DNA of 64,000 nucleotides, taken from positions 13,392,001-13,456,000 of the forward strand of contig OZ176051.1 of assembly GCA_964247055.1 (NCBI GenBank), given 5' to 3'. The stretch comes from Paragordius varius (lineage: Eukaryota; Nematomorpha). The translations under genes were made by a program, and so were the position numbers. The notes beneath the pieces are model-generated. The model ran no database searches. It was not told the DNA's origin and was given only the letters and a program-made list of their open reading frames with translations. Shown one piece after another: positions 48,097 through 60,225 of the stretch. The stretch's first letter is position 1. Each line of letters begins with the position of its first letter.

Positions 48097-50410
48097 TAGC
48101 ATAAATCTCGCGCTGTTGCGTACCCCGGGGAAGTTCTTCGGATTGGAGGGAGGAGCAAATTTTTTTGTTTTTTACCCGATCAGCACTCCTATTCAATATT
48201 TTATGATCTCATAATTTTGACGAAAAATAGCCTCATAAACATATTGTTGAGCGAGTTTGATAGTAAAAAGGCTCCAAGCACACCAAATTTTAACAATGTT
48301 AACAAAAAATTTTTATTCAGCAATGATCTTAGTATAAAAAAACATAAGCAATTATTGGGTGAAACGTGCAAAAAAGCTTTATTTTTGACATCGGGTAGGG
48401 CTTCTTAAGTTTTTTAAAAATTAGGTCGAAACCGCGCCATTTTTGTATGGCATCTCAGTTTAACCGGTAGACCCTTACCCATAGTTTATGGAAAAAACGC
48501 TGAGTTAAATTTTTTGCCTTTATAGAATCTATTTGGAATTATCTTTGATGCCATGGTCTCATAATTTATAATACCTCAACACAAACTAATCCTTATATTG
48601 ATGGCGTATTTTTAGGGTACAAGGGCTTCAAATTAACGGTTAATGAAAAACCCTGACCTTCTTGCGCAGTTACGGGTAATATTTAAAGCTTATGAGCTCA
48701 TATGGCTTCATAAAATTTCAGTAAATTAGCTCCAAAACAACGCATTTGCTATATAGTGCGCAGTTTTTGGCAGGTAGCTCCTTACCCAGGGGCAGAACAA
48801 AAAAAGCGTTGGGTTTGCCTTTATATGAGGAATATCTGGAATTATCATGGATTCCAAATGTTCCTATTAGAATCATAGGTTTTCTAAAATTTAGCTCCAA
48901 AGGCATGTTGCATCGATATGGTGACGCAGTTGTTGGCGGGTAGCCACCTACCCAGCGGCCAATATAAAAATGACCTTCGATAAAAATTTTGCCTTATAGG
49001 GGAAATAATCATTCATTCCATATGTTCTAAATAGATTTTGGAAGAATGGCTTCAAAACTAAATAATAGTTCAATGATAGCGCATTTTTAAGGGCGTAAAG
49101 GGCCTAATTAAAGGCTAATTTTAAAAAACCCCTCGACTTAAATTTTTGCCTTTTTACGGGTAATGTTTCAGGCCCATATTAAACCTATGTGGCCTGATGC
49201 GTTTTCTGAAAAAAACTCCTAAACAACGCTACTTCGTTATAGTGCCGCAGTTTTAGGCGGGTAGCTCCCTGCCCAGAGGTTTATATAAAAAAGACGTTCG
49301 ATAAATTTTTCCTTTATAGGGGAATGCTTGGAATCATCATTCATTCCATATGTTCTTAATAGTTTTGGAATGGCTTTAAAACTAAATAATAGTTGAATGA
49401 TAGCGCTTTTTTCAGGGCGTAAAGGGCCTAATTAACGGCTAATTTAAAAAAACCGCTCGACTTAAATTTTTCCTTTTTTACGGATATTAATTCAGGCCCT
49501 CATTAAACCTATATGGCCTGATAAGTTTTCTGAAAATAAACAACGCAATTTTGATATGGTGGCGCAGTTTTAGGCGGGTAGCTCCCTACCTAGAAGTTGT
49601 TAAAAAAAGCGCTTGATTAAAAATTTTGCCTTTTTGAGATTCCCTCTAATCATGATTGATTCCATATGCTCTCATCAGCTTTTGGAAAAATTGCCTCAAA
49701 ATTAAAAAATCCTTCTATGGTGGCGCATTTTCAGGGCGTGAAGAGCCTAATTAACGGCTAATTTTAAAAACCGCGCGACTAAAATTTTTGCCTTTTTAGG
49801 GGTAATATTTTAAGGAGCTATTGAACTCATATGGCCTGATAGGTTTTCTGAAATTTAGCCCCAAAGGCACTCCTTTCTGTTTGACGAATCAGTTTTTAGC
49901 GGGTAACTCCTTACCCGGCAGCCAATATAAAAGAAACGCACGACTAAAGGTTTTGCCTTTTGACAGGGAATACCTGGAATCCTTATAAAATTTTTACGGT
50001 CTCATACTTTGGGCCAAAAATAGATTCAAAAATTATTTTTGTTTACTTAATCTTTTAGAAAAAGATGGAATTTACGGGGGGAGCGGGTAAAAATGGGGCC
50101 TAAATTAAAAAAGCGAGCCGATTTTGTTCTGCTCAATCAAAATTGAGTAAAAAATCATATTTGAAATCGAAGGGTCAACACGTTTTTCGGAAAATTGTAT
50201 CAAAGACACGATTTTTGTGGACTTCTGTTTTCAAAAAACCGGTTTAATACACGGGGTGGGCCCGAACTGGGAGCCTAATTCCAAAAAAGGCGAAGCTATT
50301 GTCGGGGCATTCATAAATGATTATATTTTTTTGACATTTGGATTTGAATGGGTGAACCGGTTTTCCGAAAAAAGATCACAAAGCCAGCATTTTCCATTTT
50401 TATAAATATA
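48097..50410 (+). mobile_element. Satellite-bearing element with head, array and tail (about 2.3 kb)
   Basis: The head begins near TATATAATTAGCATAAATCT, with CGCGCTGTTGCGTACCCCGG and GGAAGTTCTTCGGATT. It continues into about 1.9 kb of alternating half-units of the same types as at 37.8-39.6 kb, including repeated GGCGGGTAGCTCCCTACC and GGCCTAATTAACGGCTAA words. It then shows the GGGGGGAGCGGGTAAAAA block, the CGGGGTGGGCCCGAACTGGG block and the tail ending TTTTCCATTTTTATAAATAT near 50410. It is the most complete copy of the family in the window. No protein frame is conserved between copies. Confidence 0.75.
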
Positions 50411-50429
50411 TAGATATCAGTTAGCACCT

Positions 50430-52690
50430 TTCATAGATGTTCAAAACACTACATTGAAGGAAATAACAATAATGAGAACAACCCCATATAAATATATTTT
50501 ATGAAACAATAAAAACAAATATTTCTCAAGTGACAAACAAAATTAATAATAATAACGAAAACCTAATCGTAAACATGTCAAACATGGTGCTTAATGACCA
50601 TATGATCTCAATTTTAAATAAAGACCTAAAATTTGCTATTTCTGCCCCAGTTTCCGTAGAACAAATTATCTCAAAAGTTGAAGCAGGTCTGTTTATAGAC
50701 CCAAAAATAGCTAACATCATCGGAAAGCAAGTCGCAACTATCCTAAAGAATAAAAAAGATGAAAGAAGGCGATCAAACATATCAGGTGAAGAATATCTAG
50801 CATTAAAAGATTTGAAAATAATAGTAATATTATTATTTCAAACTCTGACAAAGGAAATCAAGTAGTTATAATGAACTTGTTAGAATATAATCAAAAAATG
50901 CAACATATATTAGAAGATATGTCCAAATATAAAAAGATCACAAGATGACCTTTTAACACATTACACATAAACGTTAAAAAAATGATAAAATCATCTCCCA
51001 TTCCGTCATATTTAGGGAATTTGTTAGTTCCCCAATGTCCTATTAATCCCAGTATGTATGGTGTCCCAAAGACGCTAAAAACAGATGTTCCACTGCGTCC
51101 AATTGTTTCCACCGAAAATTCGTGTCTATATGGTTTAGCACAGATTTATCCGAATATTTATAACCCTTCTTAAAGAACAAATTAAAAACTCGTTTGAATT
51201 TATAGATAAAATAAGGGATATACATGTAGCTTAAACCAATTTATAAATAAGTTTTGATGTGGAAAGACTCCTTACCAGTGTACCACTTAAAGAGGTAACC
51301 CATCTTCTTAAAGATTTAGAGGTGGACGCGAAATTTTCTTTGATTGAATTTTTATTGATAATTTTTTTGAATTCATTGATAATTTTTATTTGCAAGGACG
51401 GTTTACCGATGGGTTTCGCGATTTCCTCTATTCTAGCTGATCTTTTTATGGAAACATTTGAAAATCAATTTATACAAAATAATTTTTTTAAACAAAAATT
51501 TTATACCCGGTATGAGGACGATATGTTTATCATTTGCCACATACAAGAACTGATCTATCCTTGTTTTGGATTATATAAATTCCAATCCTTTTAACATACG
51601 GTTCCCGGTCGAATATGAGGCTAATTGATCGTTACCATTTTTAGATGTTTTAATTACCCGGAATGACACAACATTGTCATACGGTTTTTATCAAAAACCC
51701 ACTCATTCCAATGCATATTTACATAAAAATTCTTACCATAACTCTCCACAAAAAAAGAATGTTTTACAAAATCATTTTTCGAGGGCTTAAATTAACTGAT
51801 AATGCAAATAGAAATATCATAACAGATCGTTTTGTTGAAACATTTTTAAAAATGGATATTCTGCAAACGATATCAATTGAACACTTTTATCATTAAATAA
51901 CACCAGAGAAAACAACAAAAATTATAGGTTTGTTATTTCACTACCATATACAGAATATCACGGATCACAGAGCTCATATTTTTAAACAATTTGACAATGG
52001 GATGGAGTTTAAACCAGGTCAAAAATTAAAAACTTTTTTTTATCAAATAATAATAAATCCAAATTAAATAAATTATCCAATGGTGTATAAAGTTCCATGC
52101 GAGTGTGGTAGGGTTTATATCGGCCAAACTACAAAAAAGTTAAAACACGCCTGAATGAACACAAGTATAACTTACAAAATGGGGATTTAAAAGTTGATTA
52201 CAGAACATTTTTGGAAGGAAAACCATAACGTTTCTTTTGACAATGTTATTTGCATTAGGATTTTCAATAATAATCAAAGACTCACACGAGAATCATTAGA
52301 TATTCTCAAGGGAAACAACTTTAAACGAGAGGAAGAACAAAAGATGATTGGTATATAGAAAGTCATTCTTGATGATGATTCCATATGGACTCTTTTGTTT
52401 TTAACTCAAAGTTGTGGCTCCTTATTATTTTTTTGTGTGTTTTTTTTTCTAGTTTTAGTTTTGTAAATTTAATAAATTGTTTGTTCGACATGGTTTAAAC
52501 CACTCTCAGTGACAAAAGGTTTCAACTTATTATTTTTTGGAAAAAAACAACAATCAACATTTTCAAAAATTGTATATAAAGATGAACCATTTTATCCATA
52601 TCCATTCATATTTTTGAACGCTGAGGACGGACATCCTTTCTAGTGTCCGAAACCGTACGCAATTTTTATTTATTTTTTATATGACACGTT
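50430..52690 (+). mobile_element. Penelope-like retroelement (RT plus GIY-YIG endonuclease), decayed
   Basis: An N-terminal region (frame at 50530-50865) is followed by a reverse transcriptase. MYGVPKTLKTDVPLRPIVST (51056-51115) matches the Y-G-L-P-K-x-H-K-x-x-x-P-L-R-P-I-V signature of Penelope-like elements. LLTSVPLKEVTHLL follows near 51266, then CKDGLPMGFAISSILADLFM near 51390-51450, then RYEDDMF near 51508 (E-D-D in place of V-D-D). Near 52085-52150 is a GIY-YIG-type endonuclease start (VPCECGRVYIGQTTKKL). The 3' non-coding end holds a hammerhead-like motif. The order RT then GIY-YIG identifies the class. It is broken in several places and directly follows a satellite-bearing element. 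Confidence 0.8.
52621..52653 (+). ncRNA. Hammerhead-like motif in the 3' end of the Penelope-like element
   Basis: CTGAGGA (52621-52627), then one C, then GGACA (52629-52633), a 10-nt loop, TGTCC (52644-52648) and GAAAC (52649-52653). This is the hammerhead order C-U-G-A-N-G-A, stem II, G-A-A-A, with a perfect 5-bp stem II and one bulged base. Hammerheads are known in the terminal repeats of Penelope-like elements. Here the cleavage triplet would be GUA in CCGTACGC, and stem I is at most two pairs (ACG/CGC), so the copy is probably inactive. Confidence 0.5.
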
Positions 52691-52739
52691 TTTAATAATC
52701 CATATATTTTATAAAATAATCAAGATATGAAATCTATGG

Positions 52740-52800
52740 TCTTTTATAAAAAATATTTGCCTCTATATTTTTGCGTTTTGTCCGTATAATTTCAATTTTT
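52740..52800. mobile_element. pogo-like MITE terminus fragment
   Basis: The stretch containing TTTTGCGTTTTGTCCGTATA and then ATTTCAATTTTT matches the terminal repeat of the family at 28.5, 42.85, 47.95 and 57.1 kb. No partner end is nearby. Confidence 0.55.
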
Positions 52801-53606
52801 GTATGTGCATTTAGATATAAAAAAAGAGGGCAATTTTTGGGTTTCTATAGAGAACTCTGGGTCCCAGTCAACAAACGGCAACATAAACCATTTAATAATA
52901 AAAATTTTCTATTTAAATATATATATATATATATATTCTAATATGGATTCGCATGGTGGCTTTTGTTTTGGGTCTTATGTGTGATTTATAGAGGAAAAGA
53001 AAAATTTGTCCACATTTTGCCCAATAAATATTCTTTGGCAAAGGCTAAATAGTTATTCCAAATGAATATCTTAAAAATATTATAAACTATTATGCACATA
53101 AATTGAAAATGTATGTAAAAATGCAGACTTTGTTTTAAAATAAATCTTAAAGCGTATTTTGATATTTTTGATGGTGGAAACGCTAGAAATAGATTTTGAG
53201 TCATTATAACAATTTCAATATACTTATTAATTTTGATCAATGTGTCTTTTTTCAATTTGATTAATTGACAAAAGTTAAATACCATGCAAATTAACCTCGA
53301 AAAATGTTTTGAGGTAAATTATATATTCAAATCAACAAATTACATATGAAAGGGCTAAGTTACTGAAAAAAATTTCACTTAACTAATTAAAAAAACAAAT
53401 AATCATAATAATAATTGTATAAATACATTTGGTTTTTTATCTTTGTGATAGAATAATAAAAGATACTTTTATTAAATACGAAAATAAATAATAATTTGTT
53501 TTACAGTCTTATTTTTATTCTTTTATAGACAAATAAGTAATTCTATAAACATTTTACCGATATATGGGTTAATGATGTATTACATTTGCATTTTAATGCA
53601 ATATGT
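52801..53606. other. Spacer without a confident gene
   Basis: It holds a short TA tract near 52918-52936 and a 42-codon plus-strand frame (about 52946-53070) with a hydrophobic run WWLLFWVLCVIY and a basic end, which could be a tail exon but has no acceptor. A 99-codon minus-strand frame overlaps it. Neither is recognised. Confidence 0.3.
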
Positions 53607-53614
53607 AGTATAGT

Positions 53615-55953
53615 TAGGGTGACCAGACGTCCCGCGTTTGGCGGGACAGTCCCGCTTTTTCACGATTATATAAAAAAAAAATTTAAATATATTTAAATTT
53701 TTCATCATTAATTATTTTTTTTATCTATATCAATTTTTAATTAAATTTATTATTTTTATATACAAAATAATTATTATTGTTTTTGAATTTATGTTATATG
53801 ATTATACACTTTGCTTCCTACTCCTATTCCAACATTTTAAAAAACCAAATTAATACCACAAATGGGTAGTTTATACGTTTACTCCAGAAAATTAAGGTAA
53901 TAAAAAAATTTTTATACTTATATTTTAGTTATATTACCTGCCAACATTATCAAAAAGACAAATACCACAAATCGGTAGCTTATATGTTTACGACAGAAAA
54001 TTAAGGTAATATAATATTTTTTATGCTAATATTAGTTTAGATAATGAGTACAAAAAGAGGTTGTAACGAAGAATGAATCATTTGTTAAATGTTCTTTATG
54101 CGAGAAAGAATTCACCCTACTATGACGGCATGCATGATATTACAAAGCATATGGAAATACAGAAACATTAAAAGTGTTTATATGGCGGGATCATCTTACA
54201 ATATGAGCGATTTTTATCGAAAAACCGCTTTTGGAGAGGAAAAAAAGATTTTGGTACCAACGGAAGGCGTTTTATCTTTTCACGCCTTTAATCACAATCA
54301 TCCCTTTAGATCTATGGATTGCACATCACAGGTTATTCGTACCTTATTCAATAAAAAATTTACACGTGCCCGTACAAAGGCTGAAGCCATTGTATGCGAT
54401 GTCCTTTCGCCACATGCATTTTCTGAAATACAAAAAGCTTGCTGAAAATTAATTTCATATCGCTATACTCTGAAGCATCAAATCACAAGGAAACAAAATC
54501 ATTTCCCACTTTAATAAGATATTTTTATCCAAAAACCGGAGTAAAAATTAATATTTTAGATTTTATTTCGCTACCCGGTAAAAATTCTGACATCATTTTT
54601 ACTTCAATAATGAATATTCTGGAAAAAAATAATTTAAAAGACAAAATTATCGCATATTGAGCTGACAACACCAATACGAACTTCGGTGGAAAAGCAAGGA
54701 GGGGAACAAAAAATATTTTTATATATTAATCTTAATCACACATTATTGGCGTTGGGTGTGCAGCGCATATAATACACAACGCTATTCAAACAGCTGCTGA
54801 TTTGTTACCCCTAGATGTGGAAAATGTAGTTGTTAAAATATATTCCTATTTTCTTATATACACAATACGCGTTGAAACGCTTAAGGAATTCTAATGCAGA
54901 AGTTTAATATCAAAAAATGCTTGGAAATTGTAAAACTCGTTGGTTAGCTCTTCTGCCAGCTAAAAGAATTTTAAAAATGAATTATTCTTTAAATCCTTTT
55001 TTTTATCACAGGACAAATGTCCTACAACTTTGGAAAAGTTTTTTGAAAGTGATCCATCAAAAATATGGTTAGAATTTCTACACAATGTTTCTCTCTTTCA
55101 AGATGTTATGTTATTAAATTGATAGAAAGGTGACAAAATTTCGGCAATCGAAGTAGGCAATGAAGTTAGTAACCTAAAAATCCAATGTCAAGAAAGGGAA
55201 AATAATAATATACAATTAACCATCCGCGATATTATATATAAATTATAAATAAAAAGTTTAATAAATCGCCAAGATATCCTGTACCACATAAAAATGTTTT
55301 ATACAAACTGTAAAGCGTATTTGGAAGACTGAACGGTGCATATGAAATCGATCATTTTCATTGGATAACATTAAAACCAGAATTTAATTGGTGCGATCAA
55401 AAATCATTTAATCACATCTCCATCTCCCAAAACCCAAAATCTTTCAGAAAATGTTCTTTTTTCTGAAGTATCATTAGTTAGAAAATATATTAATAATGAA
55501 AAACTTTATGGACAACAGAAAAAAATACAGTAGAAAAGAAATGGTTAGAAATATTTCATTATTTTGAAACAAACTATGTTTCATACAATAGTTTTTTAAA
55601 AATTGTGAAATCACAATCTTTACCTGGAACCCACGCTTCTACTGAGCAGGTTTTTTCCACAGGTGTGGACATCGGAAAAATCAAATTTAAATGTTGAAAC
55701 TTTAAAGGCATTTGACAAATTCGTGTGAAGACTTCTGCAATATTATAAATGATGACAATCTTCTAAAACGCATTTACTCAAATAAAAAATATACCAAAGA
55801 ATAAAATAGTTTTTATATTTATAATGTATTTTGTTAAAAATAAATAAACATTACGATAAATTTTTTGTATAAAAATTTTTGGTTGTACCCACCCCCCATG
55901 CCCCCTTTCTCAGATTTGTCCCGCTTTTTCCTTTAAAAAATCTGGTCACCCTA
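53615..55953 (+). mobile_element. Full-length, decayed hAT transposon with BED-finger transposase
   Basis: The ends TAGGGTGACCAGA and TCTGGTCACCCTA are perfect 13-bp inverted repeats, with GCGGGACA-type motifs just inside both ends. The 8-bp target duplication AGTATAGT (53607-53614, 55954-55961) is perfect. Inside, a BED-type zinc finger (KCSLCEKEFT near 54085, then HMEIQKH) precedes transposase blocks EGVLSFHAFNHNHPFRSMDC and ARTKAEAIVCDVLSP (54270-54410). A central catalytic part with ADNTNTNFGGKARRG follows near 54660-54705. The C-terminal dimerisation region THASTEQVFSTG is near 55630. At least four stops or frame changes make it non-autonomous. The perfect duplication and inverted repeats suggest insertion more recent than the LINEs and Gypsy copies. 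Confidence 0.85.
53845..54015. repeat. 109-bp tandem duplication inside the hAT
   Basis: TACCACAAATGGGTAGTTTA at 53854 recurs as TACCACAAATCGGTAGCTTA at 53963, both followed by the same AGAAAATTAAGGTAATA. It lies between the left inverted repeat and the transposase. Confidence 0.7.
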
Positions 55954-55961
55954 AGTATAGT

Positions 55962-56964
55962 ACACCTCACTTGTAAATAGTGAGAGTTGTTTTGCTTATA
56001 AATTAAACATCATACATTATCAAGTTTAGGTAGGGAAGCCAATATTTTTATGGTTTTCTAAATTATTGTCTTTAAGTTGATATATTTAAAATCCGATTCA
56101 GACAAATTCTAAAAGAAAGGTAGGTGAGCTTTCTAAAGTTGGATTTTGACCATATTATGCCTGTCCCGATTTACATAATCCATAGTGGCGGCGAAAACAT
56201 TTGAGACAAAAATTTTTTTACATTTAGGATTTATAAACCATGCTACAAAGCTTAGGATGCGTTTTTACCATTTTAATTGAATCCAGAATTTAGCATGCCT
56301 GAATTTAATGTTAAATAAAGATCTGATGAAATTAAAACTTATTGTCAAACAATCAAAAGTATTATAAACTTAATTAAATTAATTTTATATTTTTTTGTCA
56401 GTTTATCTATTTACCAAAATAATATGCTATGATTTGAGCGAGAGACACATGTTACATTTATAGTAGTAATTATTTAAAATCGCCTGGGGGGTGAACTACT
56501 TCAAAATAATAGGTGTTAATTAAGTAAAAAACTGTTAATTATATTTATCTTTTATTTATTTTAGATTTTTATGTAAAATGATAGTATAACTCAGTAATAT
56601 ATTGAAAATTATATTTAAAAAAACAACACAATAGGAGGTTATACACATAGTCCCTGCGGCAAATACAAAAATTAAATCGATAATGCAATATTTACACAAA
56701 AATGGAAAAGCTATATACTCACAAAAACAAGCAAAAGCAGTGATTGCTCTAGCGATTATCATATTTTAATAACCAAAATCAAAAAAAAATATTAAATATA
56801 ATGTTAAATTGACTACAGATATGAGACCCGGGACATTCCAATTAGTTTTAGAACAGAAACAAAAGATAGACTAGATAAATTAGACAAAACAATAAAAATT
56901 TATTAATAAAGTGGCAAAAAAAGTGCAAAAGGTAAAGAGAGAGGATAAATAAATGGTAGAAAAG
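55962..56964. other. AT-rich spacer
   Basis: No gene or bounded repeat recognised. The open frame at 56556-56762 (minus) has hydrophobic runs but no supporting feature. Confidence 0.4.
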
Positions 56965-57142
56965 AGTTCATTGTAAAATATGTAATTGATTATGGTACCA
57001 ATATACATCTTTATTTTGTACTTTGGAGTTAAAACAATGAGTTTTATTTGAAATCAAGATTTGAATCGTGTGGTTGTATTTTAGCAAAATTATTTGTCTT
57101 TATATTTTTACGTTTTCTCCCTAGTATAATTTCAATTTTTAC
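56965..57142. mobile_element. pogo-like MITE, partial
   Basis: Interior TGGTACCAATATACATCTTT and terminal TTTGTCTTTATATTTTTACG with GTATAATTTCAATTTTTA match the family. The left terminal repeat is missing. Confidence 0.5.
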
Positions 57143-57356
57143 TATAAATGTTTAAGATCGTATGTCTGGCTGAAGTGCAGAGTTAAATATTTATGTCAAA
57201 TCGAATTCGTCAACCGCAAGTCAAATAATTATGTCGTAATAATGATTAAAAACACAAAACATACTGCCTTTTTTCCTTTTAGTCAGTTTTCAGTTTAATT
57301 CGTGTTAATAACATTTTACCGTTTTAACAAATGTTTAACATCGATATTTTGTACAT

Positions 57357-57391
57357 ATGCCTAGTAACAAATGCAGAAAACGAAAAAACAG
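57357..57391 (+). CDS. Possible first coding exon, unrecognised
   Basis: ATG is followed by PSNKCRKRKN and a very strong donor CAG|GTAAGG. A GT...AG intron of 93 bp would lead to a short open continuation near 57485. Basic short N-termini like this occur in many nuclear or ribosomal proteins, but no partner exon is convincing. Confidence 0.18.
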
Positions 57392-58049
57392 GTAAGGTCG
57401 TGTTAAAAAAATAAAATTACAAAACCCATTTTGCGGCTTGTTAAAAATGTTAAACATCACGATTTTGCAATATGAAAAACTTAGGTTTAGTTCAACTCCT
57501 GAAACGTAAACTTTAAAAATGTTTAATTTTTATAAAATATAAGATTATGGTTAGAAATCAATTTTCCGAAAATACTCAAATTTTACTTTTGAACCAGTTC
57601 CTTTTGCACTCAGCAGGTTTTGATTTATAACCAAAATTTTAAGAATAAAAACTAGGAAAATATATCAAAATATATAAAAATTTTATCCATATTTAACTTA
57701 ATTTTGGATATCAGAATTAAATTTAATACAATAGATATATGTCAAAAATTTTAGGAGTTTTATTTAATTTTTGTATTAATTTGATAAATATATAAATATT
57801 TTTAGCGTTTCACAGTTTGGTTGGAGGCAAAATAAGATAATACATATTTTTTTATTTTTGGTATTTTGCATTTACTAAGGCGCTATAATCCCCATTTTTT
57901 TTCAAATTGTAACAGCCCGTCCTTAATTCTACTAGATAAATTAATTTTTACATATATTGATTTGTTAAAAAGGTCGATTATTTGCAAGATTTTAAATAGT
58001 ACCTTTTTTCACATATTTCGGTTTTGGATTTAATTATTGATGTCAAATT

Positions 58050-58960
58050 TGAATTGGTGTCTTTGCAATATTTCTACCCACCTTTTCTTATTCGGCATTT
58101 AGTACGTGTACCGCATATTTTCTTATATCAAGTCCAATGAAGTAGATCTCATATTAAGGCCAAAGTGTTTAGTGCAAATGATGCCATGCAATTATATTAT
58201 TAAAAATTGTGTGGCCAGTTATTTTGATGACCAGGTTCTTTAAAGAAGGAAACCCATCCCATAATTTAAAATTAGTAGCCGCTCGTTGGGTTGTTTTCAG
58301 TGTCTTGCTTTCATTCTCATTAAAAAGGTTGTAAAAATAGTGCAATGGCGAGCTGAACTTCTTAAAATATAATGTAATTTAATTTTATAAGAAATTGTGG
58401 CAGTGTGTCAGATTCTATTAATCTCGAATATTATCATTACTTACCGAGTATTATGCAAATTTAATGTATTTAAATGAGATGAAATTGGATGCCTACTGTT
58501 ACCAACTTTGGAGTTAGATAATACTTTTGTTTTTGAGGGATTAATTAGACATATTCTCATTAATTAATTAATTGCATTAATCACTATACTATGTTTAAGT
58601 TGTTTGCCCCGATACCGTATCAACTGCATAGTACATGAAATTTAGAATAAGCATAGATATGTATACCAAATTGCATTACGGAATTTCTCATTATACTGAA
58701 GAATAGCGATAAAACGCGGTTCTGGCATAACCTCAGTGTTAATATAAAATACCATATCTTTTGAAAGTATATGAGTCAGAAAATTGAGAACGTATGGTGT
58801 TTAGATGCGTAACTCTTAATCGTTTGAGAATGCGAGATGATTGTGTTGAGACCGCTTTTGAGAAGTCGAAAACACCACATATAGATTTCCTCCTTATATA
58901 CTACATGTCATAATAATGGTTACTTTTTTGAATCCGCCCTGAGTATATAGGTATTATTGG
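58050..58960 (-). mobile_element. Decayed CR1/Jockey-like LINE
   Basis: On the minus strand, FDFSKAVSTQSSRILKRL (near 58885-58830) is the D-F-S-K-A-F-D-T block of a non-LTR reverse transcriptase. Further down are an I-N-P-S-K-T-K-V-L block near 58540, which normally follows the YADD region, and a tail resembling the Y-K-L-F-N ... R-A-x-N-F-K-L-W region near 58350-58230. YADD itself is lost and frame changes are frequent. The motif style is CR1/Jockey rather than RTE, so it differs from the other LINEs in the window. Confidence 0.6.
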
Positions 58961-58984
58961 TAAATTGAATTTATTAATAGGTTT

Positions 58985-59195
58985 AACACAAACAATTTAA
59001 ATTTACCCTTGAACAATTCAAATTCACCCTTGAACAATTTAAATTCACCCCGAACGCTTCATATTCACCTAACAATTAAAACACCCTTGAACAATTTTAA
59101 TTCACCCTTAAAAAAATCAAATTTACCCTTAACGATTCATCACCTTCAATTAAAATTCATCCTCGAACATTCAAATTAACCCTAAAATAAATTAT
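58985..59195. repeat. Minisatellite of about 21-23-bp units, about nine copies
   Basis: Units of the form AATTCACCCTTGAACAATTT are repeated with decay. An inverted fragment of the same unit (GTTCAGGGTGAATTTAAATT) occurs at 59366-59385, next to a second GTTCAGAATT. Confidence 0.8.
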
Positions 59196-59399
59196 GTGTT
59201 TTTCTACGATTAAAAATTACCTATTTTGTTAAATATTATTAAGAAAAATAAATTTTGTTTAAAATTAAAATAAAACTGTAAAAAATAATAAACTTATATC
59301 TTAAAAATGATGAGTTATATTAACCAGAAATTCTTAATTTATTTTTGGGGATTTAAATTGTTCAGAATTGTTCAGGGTGAATTTAAATTGTATATGGTA

Positions 59400-60225
59400 T
59401 ATTTAAAATTAAAAATCGCCTTACACCTAAGACAAAGGTATATTGTTTACTTTGCAAAGGGAAACATCTTGTTGACTAAGGTAAGAGTATTTTGTTAGAT
59501 CCCATGGCTCGGAAATAATCATATTTACACACCTGGCTGCCAGATTGTCGGAATTAAAATACTTTTGGGTTTGGTTTAACCTGGCCTGACTCTATAATCT
59601 GAGACGGTGTAAGGGGCCAACATATTTGCCACATCTAGTGGAAGAAAGTCTTTTAATAATCTATTAATAATTAATTTGTATATGTGTACAAATAAAATGA
59701 GTATCAAATATATTGTGCAATCATGGGTTATTTCTAAATTATGAATAATTCGTATAATAGTTATTTTCTATGAGCGACATTTGTTGAAAATAATTGATGC
59801 TTGTTGAGTTTTATATTCTACTTACGTTTTGTTTTCCTTAAACAAAGTTCCAACAAACAAACCATTCATTTTAGTAAATTCTGGTCGTAAAGCTATATCT
59901 TATCTTGGCACTAAATCCCATGTTTATTCCAGCGCTTTCTCATAAGAGCAAACGCTATTTTCTAACAATTATAAAAATAAAAACTATTGAATATCTTTAC
60001 TTGATATATCACGAAATCTCTGATATTCTTCAGTTCCTAAAAATTATTTTACATAAATGTCATTACTTCCCAATCAAGGTTGCTATTAATGTTTTTGCAT
60101 TCTAAGGTTTTAGCCTTGGGTTCTCTGGAAGCGACATTATTTAAAATAAATAGGATTCGTAACATGCACAAATAATAAATATTTTAATTATAATATAATA
60201 CTTTATTATAATTTATGGTTATACT
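59400..60225. other. Spacer with weak exon-like pieces
   Basis: A piece near 59878-59955 after CATTCATTTTAG can be read as a short terminal-exon-like peptide (NSGRKAISYLGTKSHVYSSA), with an AATAAA-containing stretch shortly after its stop. An overlapping frame runs to 60105. With no partner exon or recognisable family, neither is called. Confidence 0.3.

Noticed and set aside
49190-49230. CTGAT...TTTTCTGAAA words recurring in the satellite units as hammerhead candidates
   Set aside because: The essential G and A after CUGAU are missing in nearly all units and stem II would be one or two pairs. I do not consider these ribozymes.
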